A DNA stretch of 64,000 bases. Origin: Aquitalea pelogenes. GTDB lineage: Bacteria > Pseudomonadota > Gammaproteobacteria > Burkholderiales > Chromobacteriaceae. The position numbers were made by a program, and so were the translations under genes. The notes below the pieces were generated by a model. That model was not told the origin of the DNA, ran no database searches, and saw only the letters and a program-made list of their open reading frames with translations. Positions within the stretch are counted from its first letter, which is position 1; each line of letters begins with the position of its first letter. The DNA lies in contig NZ_LNQV01000003.1 of assembly GCF_001515305.1 (NCBI RefSeq), forward strand, positions 89,299 to 153,298, given 5' to 3'. Shown here piece after piece: positions 46,698 through 55,732 of the stretch.

Positions 46698-48560
46698 TCA
46701 CTGAGAAATACCTGTTGTCGGTAGATAGTCGATTTGCAAATCCTTGCCGGACTGCGCGGTAATGCGCCAGTCGGTGGCGGTTTCCTCGATGCGCGCGGCA
46801 CCTGCCGTCACTTGCGGCTTGCCGCTGACGCCTGCCTTGGGCAGCAGCCAGCTCTGATCAGCCAGTGATTGCGGATTGTTCGCCTGAATGCGCAGGCGTC
46901 CATCCGTGGCACCTGCCAGCGGACGGGTTTTCCATGTGGTCAGTTCGCGTTGCGACAGGAAGCGCGCCAGGCCGGACATGGTGTACCAGCGGAACTTGCC
47001 ACTGCTGCGCAACGCAGCGGTTTGCGCCAGCCATTGGGCGGCAGCATCCTGATAGAAATACACACCGGGCGGATGGAAATACACCAGGCGTGCCTCACCC
47101 TGATCCACCACGAACCGGGTCATGGCCTGCAGCCATGCCTGCATGCGCGGCTGACCGTAATTGTTGCGCACGCCTTCTTCAAACGAGGCTACCGCACCAT
47201 CTGCCGAAACCGGGAAGGACCACGGGCGGCCATGCATGTCGGACGGATCAATAAAGGAGCGGGTCGGGCCCATCGACAGATTGGCCACCTGGTAGTAGGC
47301 AATCACGCCATGCTTGCGTAGCCAGTCGGTCACCCAGCCCGGCTGGTTGCCGTTGGGGGCGGAGTACTCGGTCAGCGGCTGATGGATGACGTTTTCCAGA
47401 TCTTGCTTGTTATGCTCCAGATACGGCGTCCACTCTGCTCCGTTGTGCTCGTTGATGTTGAAGGCAAAGTAGTTGTGCGCCCAGCCACCATGCGCGCCGA
47501 TTTCGTTACCCATGCCCTTGAGGCGGCTGACCAGCGCCTGTGCCTTCGGGTTGTTGGCCAGATCCATGCCCATGTGATCGCCGGGGCGATTGGTGTCCGG
47601 GCCGGTGGTGAAGTGGATGGAATACGGCCCCTGCTTGAGGAAGCCGACTTTCTCCAGCATGTCGATGTACGGCAGTGCATTGGCTGCATCGACGTGCCAG
47701 TTCATCACCAGTCCGCCAATACCGTCCGGCACGGCGGACAAGCGCGGCAGATGCAAGACCCGGCCATTGAAAAAGGCCATGAAGGAATGCAGCCACAGGC
47801 CGTCTGTGCGCACTGCCAGATAACCCACCGGCAGATTGACGAACAAGACCTTGCCCTTGCCGTAATCACGCAGGCCAGCCAGCACCGAGCCGTCACGTCC
47901 TTCGGCCATCAGCTTGCCGGGGAACTGTCCGCGCGTTTCAAAATAGCTGAACGCCGCATTGTCATAGCCATAGGTTGTGGCCTGCAGCCAGCCATTGCCG
48001 CTGGCGGTATAGGGCTGGAAGCGGCCGGGCGCAATGGCCAGGTCCGTGATGGTGGAAGGGGGCACCAGCAGCATGTCGTTGTGGATCATGCCCTTGCCAC
48101 GCTCGCGGAACAGCAGGTAGTCCACACCCACCAGACGAGTCAGTTCGGCACGGTCCAGGAAGCGGCCATCGGCATTTTCGGTGGCTGCGTCATAGTTCAG
48201 CCACAGCGCCCCACCCTGGCGGACATACTCTTCCAGTACGCCACCCAGGGCGGATGTGACATGACGATGAATGCTGTCTGGCAACACCACGCCTCGAATT
48301 TGCGCACGCTGCGCAGCATCCAGCGCCACAAAGTCGGCAGCGCGCATGGGAGTCATCAGCACACCGCTTTCTGCGGCGGCGTCCTGCCAGGTCAGCACGT
48401 ATTTCCGCGAGGCTTCCGCATCCGGCAGCAACAAGACAATTCCGGCATCCGGAGCTGTCGCATTGCGGCTGCGCTGCCAATGCCACGCCAGACTGGCCAA
48501 CAACACCAGAACCAGCAGCAGCACAAACCAGACCCACTTGGGCCATTGCTGTACTTTCAT
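46698..48560 (-). CDS. Polysaccharide deacetylase-like protein with N-terminal GATase-like domain
   Basis: 620 residues. One N-terminal membrane segment (about 10-27) exports the rest to the periplasm. A flavodoxin/GATase-like domain follows (IVLLLPDAEASRKYVLTWQDAA, VRQGGALWLNYDA, GKVLFVNLPVGYLA). From about residue 285 comes a deacetylase-like barrel: VMNWHVDAANALPYIDML would be the metal/Asp strand and EIGAHGGWAHNYF the His-containing strand, a divergent form of the NodB H-x-x-x-H motif. A beta-rich C-terminal domain (about 560-620) closes the protein. The architecture recalls the deacetylase part of PelA. It starts 6 bases after the preceding stop. Likely job: partial N-deacetylation of the nascent polymer. 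Confidence 0.7.
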   Translation of the reverse strand: MKVQQWPKWVWFVLLLVLVLLASLAWHWQRSRNATAPDAGIVLLLPDAEASRKYVLTWQDAAAESGVLMTPMRAADFVALDAAQRAQIRGVVLPDSIHRHVTSALGGVLEEYVRQGGALWLNYDAATENADGRFLDRAELTRLVGVDYLLFRERGKGMIHNDMLLVPPSTITDLAIAPGRFQPYTASGNGWLQATTYGYDNAAFSYFETRGQFPGKLMAEGRDGSVLAGLRDYGKGKVLFVNLPVGYLAVRTDGLWLHSFMAFFNGRVLHLPRLSAVPDGIGGLVMNWHVDAANALPYIDMLEKVGFLKQGPYSIHFTTGPDTNRPGDHMGMDLANNPKAQALVSRLKGMGNEIGAHGGWAHNYFAFNINEHNGAEWTPYLEHNKQDLENVIHQPLTEYSAPNGNQPGWVTDWLRKHGVIAYYQVANLSMGPTRSFIDPSDMHGRPWSFPVSADGAVASFEEGVRNNYGQPRMQAWLQAMTRFVVDQGEARLVYFHPPGVYFYQDAAAQWLAQTAALRSSGKFRWYTMSGLARFLSQRELTTWKTRPLAGATDGRLRIQANNPQSLADQSWLLPKAGVSGKPQVTAGAARIEETATDWRITAQSGKDLQIDYLPTTGISQ

Positions 48561-48566
48561 CAAACC

Positions 48567-49547
48567 TTACTTCCCCTCTTCTTGCTCAGCCGGATTGAAA
48601 CGCTGTTCCAATCCCTGAAAAATAGCCTCTTCCAGCACATTCCAGCGCCGTCCGAGTCGCGATGGCGCTGCACGCTCCCACCATTGGCGCGCCACATCTT
48701 CCCGCTGGCTTTTAAGTGCAGCCAGGGTCAGCAGACCCCAGGCAAAATCCAGCTTCTTTTCATCCTGCATCAGCCATGGCCGCCCTTCGCCATTCAACCA
48801 GTCATCCAGACCGGGCTGCCCTGGCGGCAAGCGCATGCCCGCCATCAGCGGAAACAGCTGTGCGGCACTGCGCGGGTAGAACGCTGCCGCCGGTTCGCCG
48901 TGCGTGGCAGTACGCCAGACATGACGGCGGGGGTTCCAGAACACCCGCACCATGGCACGCTCCAGCTGGTCCGCCTGCTGGCAACCGAGGCCGGCATGGT
49001 GGCAGTCGTCACGCAAGGCTTCCAGCACTTCCGCGTTATCCATCAGGTAACCCAGATCGGCACCGCGGGCGTAATGAAACACGCCACTGGCAACACGCAG
49101 CCGCAGCAGGGCTTTTCTGGCCTTGCGCAGCGATTGCTGCAAGTCAGGGCTCATGTTGTCCGCTGTGCCATACACCCGGTACAGCAAGGACAGCCACAGG
49201 GCCATGGTGGAGTCATCGGCGTCAGCATTGGCAAATCGACGCCACTGGCCGTTCTTTCCCCGGATGAAGCGGGGAAAGCTGCCGTTGGCTTCCTGACGCG
49301 GCTGCAGCCAGGCTATCCATACTGTGGCAGCGGGCTTGGCATCCAGCCCCAGCTCATCCGCCGCCAGCAAGGCCTTCATGGCAAAGTACGGATCAACCAC
49401 GCCACCCTCGTGTTGCAACAGGATGGCGCCGTCTTCCGTCTGGTACTGTTGCAAATCCAGGCTGTCATTGGCCATGGCACTTCCTGTCCACAGCAAGCAG
49501 GACAAACCCAGCCATGCGAGTTCTTTACGCCAGCTGCGCACGTTCAT
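48567..49547 (-). CDS. Periplasmic alpha/alpha-barrel protein, probable glycoside hydrolase-like
   Basis: 326 residues with a signal peptide (LLWTGSAMA|ND, cut at about residue 26). The remainder is helical with repeated Trp/Leu pairs (TVWIAWLQPRQEANGSFPRF, DADDSTMALWLSLLYRVYG, ADLGYLMDNAEVLEALRDD), the look of six-hairpin toroid enzymes that cut or bind polysaccharides. Catalytic acids cannot be assigned. The start is the ATG at 49547, overlapping the upstream gene by 23 bases; a longer frame to 49586 would lose the signal peptide. In this operon a polymer hydrolase or binding role is reasonable but is inferred from context. Confidence 0.65.
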   Translation of the reverse strand: MNVRSWRKELAWLGLSCLLWTGSAMANDSLDLQQYQTEDGAILLQHEGGVVDPYFAMKALLAADELGLDAKPAATVWIAWLQPRQEANGSFPRFIRGKNGQWRRFANADADDSTMALWLSLLYRVYGTADNMSPDLQQSLRKARKALLRLRVASGVFHYARGADLGYLMDNAEVLEALRDDCHHAGLGCQQADQLERAMVRVFWNPRRHVWRTATHGEPAAAFYPRSAAQLFPLMAGMRLPPGQPGLDDWLNGEGRPWLMQDEKKLDFAWGLLTLAALKSQREDVARQWWERAAPSRLGRRWNVLEEAIFQGLEQRFNPAEQEEGK

Positions 49548-50556
49548 GCCGGATCGCACCACGTGTCCGTGCCCATACGGTGCCATGCACCAGCATGGGC
49601 AGCTTCAGCCGGATGGAGCTGGAGGAGACGCTGATCGGGCTGTGCAGACTGCCCAGCACGCAACGACTGCCGACATAGACAAAGCGCTCGGCCACAATCG
49701 GGCCCAGCAGCAGGCAGTCATTCAGGCAGGAAACCGACATGTCGGACACCATGGCCCCTTCGACAGCCACTGCATTGCCGATATGGATATTGCCACTGGC
49801 CTTGATGCTGCCCTGGATGTAACAACCATGGCCGATTTTCAGCGTGCCATGCACCACCAGGTGGCCGCGGATGACCGTGTCGTCCGGAATGGTGAGATTG
49901 CCTTCCACCACCACCCGCTGGATGTCGTCATTGAAAAACACCGTATGTTCCAGTGCCGTAATGTCGAACTCGCGGTAGGGCCCCATCGGCATCACTGGCC
50001 GCCAGGATAGACCCATGCGAATGACAGGTGCCTGGATGCGCTGGAAGCTGGCCGGTCCGGCAAAGGTCATTTCCTGCGCTGCCACCATGCGGCCGAACAG
50101 CGTGGCATTACGGCCAATCAGCATGTGACGGGCACTGGCCCAGCGCACCACCGAATTGTGATCACCCAGAATCAGGTCGCCCTCTGCCAGCAAGCTGCGC
50201 AGGATAACCCCGCCATGGGTTTCCACATCACCCGCGCAATACACTTCCTTGAGAAAGCTGAAATCAGAAGGAATCACCAGTCCTGCCGTGGACAATACTT
50301 CTTCCTCGACTGTTTTTTCCAGCAGCACACTCCAGGATGCCAGCCGGGAATTCCAGTAATTCTGCAGCTGATCCAGCAGGCCATGGCTTTCCAGGTATTT
50401 GCGATAGTTTTCGGCAAATACATTGGACGAACCGGTATGCAGACGATTGATACCCAGCGAAGTGACGTCGGTCTTGCGGATCAACTCCAGCAAGGCGGGC
50501 AACAAGGGCAGCAACATCAACAGCAATACGATTACAGCAAACAGCAATACCATCAT
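49525..50556 (-). CDS. Membrane-anchored beta-helix protein (bactofilin/DUF583-like)
   Basis: 343 residues. One N-terminal membrane helix (about 2-24) is followed by a helical linker (about 30-90). Next comes a long right-handed beta-helix with repeats such as AGDVETHGGVILRSLLAEGDLILG, VEGNLTIPDDTVIRGHLVVHGTLKIGHGCYIQGSIKASGNIHIG. Such repeats occur in polymer-forming bactofilins. Its start overlaps the synthase stop (ATGA). A cell-envelope scaffold that localises the synthase is a reasonable guess; no enzymatic motif is seen. Confidence 0.72.
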   Translation of the reverse strand: MMVLLFAVIVLLLMLLPLLPALLELIRKTDVTSLGINRLHTGSSNVFAENYRKYLESHGLLDQLQNYWNSRLASWSVLLEKTVEEEVLSTAGLVIPSDFSFLKEVYCAGDVETHGGVILRSLLAEGDLILGDHNSVVRWASARHMLIGRNATLFGRMVAAQEMTFAGPASFQRIQAPVIRMGLSWRPVMPMGPYREFDITALEHTVFFNDDIQRVVVEGNLTIPDDTVIRGHLVVHGTLKIGHGCYIQGSIKASGNIHIGNAVAVEGAMVSDMSVSCLNDCLLLGPIVAERFVYVGSRCVLGSLHSPISVSSSSIRLKLPMLVHGTVWARTRGAIRHERAQLA

Positions 50557-52144
50557 TTGGCCTGCCCCCGATAACGCTTGGTCTTGTCCCAGTGCAGGTT
50601 TTGCGTCTTGCGGAAGGGCTCGATGATGAATTGCAGGATGGTGGCGTGCGAAATGGTCACCAGACTGACAATGAAACCAAAGATGGAGAACGGCAGAATG
50701 CGCAAGCGGTTGCCGCTGCCATCCAGATAGCAGGCCGTGCCGATTTCAAAAAACGCGGCAAAATTGCCCATGGCGCTGTAACACACCAGACCAAGGATCA
50801 GGAAGAAACCGGGCGAGGGCAAGACGCTGTCGAAGTAGAACAGGATCAGGGTGATCAACCAGCCCAAGAGCAAAAACGGCGACATGGCATAAGTGCCAAG
50901 CAAGAGCAGACCGTCCGATTTTTCACGGAAGGGCACGCCCTTGGTGCGCAGCAAACGGCCCACGTGACGCGCCAGCGCCTGATTGTGGCCGCGCGTCCAG
51001 CGCATCAGCTGGCGAATGCGCACCGGCCAGCTTTCCGGGACTCCTCATAGCATTCGGAACGGTTGGTATAAGCTGTCAGCCAGCCGCCAATCAGCAAGCG
51101 GTAGGTCAGGTCGGTGTCTTCGGCCAGCACGTCATCATGCCAGCCGCCCACGCTTTCCAGCGCAGCCACGCGGATGCCACCCACGGTGCCACCATATTGC
51201 GGCACCAGCTTCATGTTCATCCGTGCCTGCTGGTCTACCTGGTAGCCCCCTGCCCGCTCCATGTCCAGCAGGCGGGTCAGCATGTTGGTGCCGGCATTGA
51301 GCGGTACCACGCGCCCCATTACCGCCCCGACTTCCGGGTCGAAAAACGGTGCCACCAGTTGTTTGAGCAAGCCACGCCCCGGTACATAGTCGGCATCGAA
51401 CACGATGAAAATGTCGGTGTCGATCATGGCCGTGGCATCTTTCAGTGCAGCGGCCTTGCCCGGCTTGCCCGAGGTGCGGTGAAACGGGCGGATGATGTCC
51501 GGACGACGTGCGGCAATCTGGTCGATGATTTCACGCGTGCCATCGGAGGAGCGGTCATTCACCGGCATGATGATCATGCGGCCATCCGGATAGTCGGACT
51601 CCAGCAAGGCCTCCATCGCATCGGCAATCACCGCCTCTTCGTTGTGCGCGGCAATGAATACCGTCACCCGCGGCCATTCGGCAGTTTCGATATCCAGATA
51701 CGGATGGCGCTGCTTGCCGAACAGGCGGTTGAGCGTGAAGGCCATGTGACGCACGGCATACACCATGATGAAGGCCACAATCACGTACAGGATGATGGCC
51801 AGAATGCGCAGAAACCACAACGCAGGTGCCGAACGCTGGCCGTGGTGCGGCGGGTCTTCCTCCGCAGTGGCGCTGTTCTTGTCATCCTTGATCTGCTGTT
51901 CGATCACCGCCTGGGTACGGCTCAGCGCAGCCTCACTGGCCGCGCCCTTCACCTCGACTGCCGGGCTGTGACGTTGCGCCGCAGGCACGCTGGCGTCTGG
52001 CGGCAAATCCACCGCCTCTTCAATAGGCAGTGCCGCCAGGGCGGCGGCGGATTGACTGTTGGCTGCCGATGCAGGCTTGGCAGGCTTTGCAGCCTGCACT
52101 GTCATGCTCGCCCCCAGTAGCAGCAACATCAGCAAGGCGCGCAC
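50553..52144 (-). pseudogene. Processive family 2 glycosyltransferase (polysaccharide synthase), interrupted by one frameshift
   Basis: About 530 residues if whole. The first frame runs to 51005, the second (from about 51040, first ATG 51023) to 50553. Restoring one base at about 51040 gives YEEVPESWPVRIRQLMRW. Order: signal peptide (ALLMLLLLGASMTVQA), a Pro/Ala-rich periplasmic stretch to about residue 105, a membrane helix (about 107-130), then the GT2 domain with VFIAAHNEEAV, VFDADY (D-x-D), AEDTDLTYR and QLMRW (Q-x-x-R-W of processive synthases), then 3-4 membrane helices. No PilZ domain. The start is GTG 52144, with GGGGA upstream and the signal peptide at residue 1; ATG 52204 would overlap wecB by 41 bases. 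Confidence 0.8.
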
Positions 52145-52163
52145 GCTGCGTCCCCGCTTGTGT

Positions 52164-53336
52164 TCAGCTTGCTGTGGCAAGGGTCGCCTCCGCAGCCATT
52201 TCATGCCGCAACTGCGGCAGGGATGCCAGAATGCTGGCAATGCGCCGTCCGGCAGAACCATCGCCATACGGGCTGTGCGCCTGCGACATATTGGCGTACA
52301 CCATGGCGTCATCCAGCAGTTCGCTGGCGCAGCGCACGATGTTTTCCGCCTCCGTACCCACCAGACGCGCCACGCCGGCGGCCAGTGCTTCGGGGCGCTC
52401 GGTGGTGTCGCGGGTTACCAGTACCGGCTTGCCCAGCGCCGGGGCTTCTTCCTGGATACCACCGGAGTCGGTGATGATCAGGTGGCAACGGTTCATCAGA
52501 TAGACAAAGGGCAGATATTCCTGCGGTTCGATCAGATGAATGTTGGATACGCGGGACAGCAGTTCGAACACCGGTTTGCGCACATTGGGGTTCAGGTGCA
52601 CCGGGTAGACAATGTCCACATCCGGGTAGCGCTGAGCCAGTTTGAGCAGGCCGTTGCAGAAGCTGGCAAATTTGTCGCCAAAGTTCTCGCGGCGATGTCC
52701 GGTAACCAGAATCATGCGGGCATCGGTACGGATAAAGGAGAAGCTCTCCTCCATGCCGGCGCGCAGGTCGGCATTTTTTTGCAGTTTTTCCACTGCCAGC
52801 TTCAGGGTATCAACCACACTGTTGCCGGTAATGAAAATGCGCGACGGATCGATTTTTTCCGCGTACAGGTTGCGGCAGGACTCTTCTGTCGGGGCAAAGT
52901 AGAAACTGGTCAACGTATCGGTAACGCGGCGGTTCATTTCTTCCGGCCACGGCGAATACAGATCACCGGTACGCAAACCGGCTTCCACGTGGCCGATAGG
53001 CACCTTGCGGTAAAACGCAGCCAGGCTGGCACCCAGTGTGGTAGCGGTATCGCCATGCACCAGCACCACGTCGGGGCGCTCCTGCTCCAGCACCTTGTCG
53101 ATGCCTTCGATCAGCCGCGCGGTCAGCGATGCCAGGCTTTGCCCCTGCTGCATCAGTTGCAGGTCGAAGTCAGGCTTGACCTCAAAAAAGTCCAGGACCT
53201 GATCCAGCATTTCCCGATGCTGACCCGTCACACAAACCCGCGACTCGATATTGGGAAAAGACTCCAGTGCCTGGATGACCGGCACCATTTTCACGGCTTC
53301 CGGCCGTGTACCGAATACTGTCAAAACCTTGATCAC
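52164..53336 (-). CDS. wecB: UDP-N-acetylglucosamine 2-epimerase (non-hydrolysing)
   Basis: Interconverts UDP-GlcNAc and UDP-ManNAc in the cytoplasm, 390 residues. Family blocks are KVLTVFGTRPEAVKMVPVI, CVTGQHREMLDQVLDFF, VLVHGDTATTLGASLAAFY, GHVEAGLRTGDLYSPWPEEMNRR, TGHRRENFG and LIITDSGGIQEEAPALGKPVLV. I set the start at GTG 53336, which gives the family-typical N-terminus and has GGGG upstream; an ATG at 53375 adds 13 residues and has its own AGGT. It is first gene of the exopolysaccharide operon, so the sugar supplied is probably ManNAc or a derivative. The product feeds the synthase 20 bases downstream. Confidence 0.92.
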   Translation of the reverse strand: MIKVLTVFGTRPEAVKMVPVIQALESFPNIESRVCVTGQHREMLDQVLDFFEVKPDFDLQLMQQGQSLASLTARLIEGIDKVLEQERPDVVLVHGDTATTLGASLAAFYRKVPIGHVEAGLRTGDLYSPWPEEMNRRVTDTLTSFYFAPTEESCRNLYAEKIDPSRIFITGNSVVDTLKLAVEKLQKNADLRAGMEESFSFIRTDARMILVTGHRRENFGDKFASFCNGLLKLAQRYPDVDIVYPVHLNPNVRKPVFELLSRVSNIHLIEPQEYLPFVYLMNRCHLIITDSGGIQEEAPALGKPVLVTRDTTERPEALAAGVARLVGTEAENIVRCASELLDDAMVYANMSQAHSPYGDGSAGRRIASILASLPQLRHEMAAEATLATAS

Positions 53337-53595
53337 GCGACTACCCCGTTTGCATAATTCTTCATCTGCCCACATTGCGCACCTAACCTTTGCAATTGCT
53401 TGTGTCGTGCACTGAAAATGCCTGCCATCCCGACCTTAAAGGTCCATGATTGCTACCACTCCGTTCTGCGTCCGTATTTTTATTGAGCAAACATCGTGCC
53501 CATTCTTGGCGGATTTCAGCCGGAGTGGCTTTTGTTTTTCTGTATTTTATTCGCAGACTGACGAAATTATCTAAATAAAAATTAATACCAACACA

Positions 53596-53626
53596 TTATT
53601 TAAAATAAACAAGTTTATTTAAATAA
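53596..53626. repeat. AT-rich inverted repeat upstream of the exopolysaccharide operon
   Basis: TTATTTAAAATAAAC (53596-53610) and GTTTATTTAAATAA (53613-53626) are reverse complements apart from one extra A, with only AA between them. It lies about 260 bases upstream of wecB. It could be a regulator or nucleoid-protein site. Confidence 0.45.
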
Positions 53627-53820
53627 GGGCTGAATTTGGATGATTTTTGTTGCGGAAAGTAATGTAACGCATGACAGCAGGATTTACAACACAAAATGAA
53701 TGCATTTTAAACATAAGCATGACAATGCTGATGCCAATCATGTGGTAACTGCATTCTGTCCCTGGCGTTGAGCATCAACTCCCACGGGGCTGGCAGCATA
53801 GGGCGTGGACATTGTGGGCT

Positions 53821-53947
53821 GCTGACAGCCTGCATGCTTGTTGCCAGCAGACGAAGGTCAGCAAGGCAATGGCTGACCATAATAGGCATTAGCTGACGCT
53901 TTTTGTCAGCTACCTGCCGTACCTGCATACGGCATGAACTTGTCAGC
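53821..53947. repeat. Cluster of six GTCAGC/GCTGAC hexamers with two hairpins
   Basis: Copies at 53821, 53857, 53872, 53892, 53905 and 53942 (first base of each). Two pairs form hairpins: GGTCAGC / GCTGACC (53856-53878) and TAGCTGAC / GTCAGCTA (53890-53912). They lie 100-225 bases upstream of the chemoreceptor start. Confidence 0.5.
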
Positions 53948-54046
53948 TGCCATCAAGACTGCAGCTTGTGGTGGCATAGACCATCGGGATGTTCTTTACT
54001 GAAGGTAAACAATAGGCACAAACAATCAGAACAGGTGGAGCATGCC

Positions 54047-55675
54047 ATGCAATTTCTCGACAATATCAGTCTGACACGCAAGTTTCTGGTCAACTTCCTG
54101 CTCAGTGGTGGCGTATTGATTGCCGCCATTGTGTTTTGCATCATGCAAATCCGGTCCGTTGGCAATGAAACGCATGAAATCGCACAGGACTGGCTGCCTT
54201 CAGTGCAGTCGGTTGGTGAAATCAGCCAGTTGCGCCTGCGCTACCGGGTACGCAGCCTGGAATACATGCTGCCCAACAGCCCGGAAGAACGCATCAAGAT
54301 GGAAAAATCCATGTCCGAGCTGGATCAGCAACTGCAAACAGCCTTCAAGCGCTACGAAGTACTGATCAACTCGGACACGGAAAGGGCTGCCTATCAGCAG
54401 GCAGTGTCTGCCGCTGCTGCGTATCGTGACGTGGTGAACCAGGCTGTCCAGTTGATGAAGGACGGCCATGAAGACCAGGCTCAAGTCCTGCGCAAGGGCG
54501 AGTGGGTGAAGAAGGCCAACACGCTGCGCGACCTGACCGACTCCCTGATCAAGCTGAATGCGGATGGCGCGGCCGTGGCTGCGACGCGGGCGGATGCGGA
54601 TGTCAAATCCGGCATAGCCGGTGGCATATTGGCACTGATTGTCGGTGTCATCCTGTCACTGGCCTTGTCGCTGCTGGTTGCACGGCGCATTGCCGGCAGG
54701 CTGGACAATACGGTAGCCGCTGCACGGCGCATTGCCGATGGCGATTTGCGTGGCAGCCTGCCGCCCGCTAGCAGTGATGAGGTTGGCAAGCTGATTGTGG
54801 CAATGGGCAATATGCAAACCGCGCTGCGTGACGCCATGCAGGACTCGCGCCGCAATGCACAGGTATTGCTGGAGTCGTCCCGCCAGCTCAACCGTTCGGT
54901 ACAGCAAATGGAGCAATCAGCCAGCCTGCAAAGTGAAGCTGCCTCCACCATTGCCGCCAATACCGAACAACTGACGGTTTCCATCAACCACGTGGCCAAT
55001 GGCACGACTGAAGCCGCCAGCCTGAGCAGCGCGTCCGACCAGCAGGCAGCCAACGGCCTGGATGCATTGCGTGCCCTTGGCAGCCAGATCAACGACATAT
55101 CACAGGTGGTTGGCAATGCCGCCGAACGGATTGCCCTGCTCCAGACCGAATCCGCCAAGATTTCATCCATTGTCGCCGTCATCAAGGACATTGCCGACCA
55201 GACCAATCTGCTGGCACTGAATGCCGCAATCGAAGCCGCCCGTGCCGGCGAGCAAGGGCGCGGCTTTGCCGTGGTGGCCGATGAAGTACGCAAGCTGTCC
55301 GAGCGCACTGCGCAATCCAGCAATGAAATCATCGTGATGGTGAATGCCATCCAGCAATCCACTCGCGATGTGGTGCATGGCGTGGATCAGGGCGTGGAAC
55401 TGATCAGTACCAGCGTCAGCAATGCCCATGCGGCAGGCGATACGGTATCCACATTGCGTGACAGTGCGCGGCAGGTGGCCGGCATTGTCAACGAACTGAA
55501 TACCGCGCTGCACGAACAGGCCGCTGCCGCTACCGAGGTGGCGCAAAAAGTGGAAACCATTGTCCAGCATGCAGAAGAAGCCAGCGCGACTGCTCACAGC
55601 ACGGCGCAGTCGGCCGATGCGGTTGAAAAAATCGCCACCGACATGGAAAAGCTGGTGGCGCGCTTCCAGGTGTGA
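54047..55675 (+). CDS. Methyl-accepting chemotaxis protein
   Basis: Transmembrane chemoreceptor, 542 residues. Order: TM1 (about 13-33), a periplasmic four-helix-bundle sensor (about 34-187, with [26 protein letters not shown]), TM2 (about 188-210), HAMP (about 211-265, [21 protein letters not shown]) and the cytoplasmic signalling hairpin. The conserved tip that binds CheA/CheW is [36 protein letters not shown]. The C-terminus has no obvious CheR-tethering pentapeptide. The start is the ATG at 54047, after GGTGGAG; frames extending further upstream cross the hairpin region. Ligand unknown. It is monocistronic. Confidence 0.93.
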   Translation: MQFLDNISLTRKFLVNFLLSGGVLIAAIVFCIMQIRSVGNETHEIAQDWLPSVQSVGEISQLRLRYRVRSLEYMLPNSPEERIKMEKSMSELDQQLQTAFKRYEVLINSDTERAAYQQAVSAAAAYRDVVNQAVQLMKDGHEDQAQVLRKGEWVKKANTLRDLTDSLIKLNADGAAVAATRADADVKSGIAGGILALIVGVILSLALSLLVARRIAGRLDNTVAAARRIADGDLRGSLPPASSDEVGKLIVAMGNMQTALRDAMQDSRRNAQVLLESSRQLNRSVQQMEQSASLQSEAASTIAANTEQLTVSINHVANGTTEAASLSSASDQQAANGLDALRALGSQINDISQVVGNAAERIALLQTESAKISSIVAVIKDIADQTNLLALNAAIEAARAGEQGRGFAVVADEVRKLSERTAQSSNEIIVMVNAIQQSTRDVVHGVDQGVELISTSVSNAHAAGDTVSTLRDSARQVAGIVNELNTALHEQAAAATEVAQKVETIVQHAEEASATAHSTAQSADAVEKIATDMEKLVARFQV

Positions 55676-55683
55676 ACGCACAC

Positions 55684-55715
55684 AAAAAAGGCCACGCTTC
55701 CCGGCGTGGCCTTTT
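55684..55715. terminator. Bidirectional terminator between the chemoreceptor gene and alaC
   Basis: Stem AAAAGGCCACGC / GCGTGGCCTTTT (55686-55697 with 55704-55715), with a T run on both strands. Confidence 0.88.
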
Positions 55716-55732
55716 GACATGCAAACCGCAGT

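Larger units (their letters stand above)
53376..54046. other. Long divergent regulatory region between the exopolysaccharide operon and the chemoreceptor gene
   Basis: About 670 bases with no credible gene. The segment nearer wecB (53540-53720) is very AT-rich and contains a near-perfect inverted repeat (53596-53626). The segment nearer the chemoreceptor (53821-53947) contains six copies of the hexamer GTCAGC in either orientation, four of them paired in two perfect hairpins. A further hairpin GCCGTA / TACGGC lies at 53916-53933. These are consistent with a complex control region for one or both flanking units. Confidence 0.5.

Noticed and set aside
53707..53928. 73-codon frame in the regulatory region before the chemoreceptor
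   Set aside because: Contains the hairpin cluster, lacks a ribosome binding site and resembles no protein.
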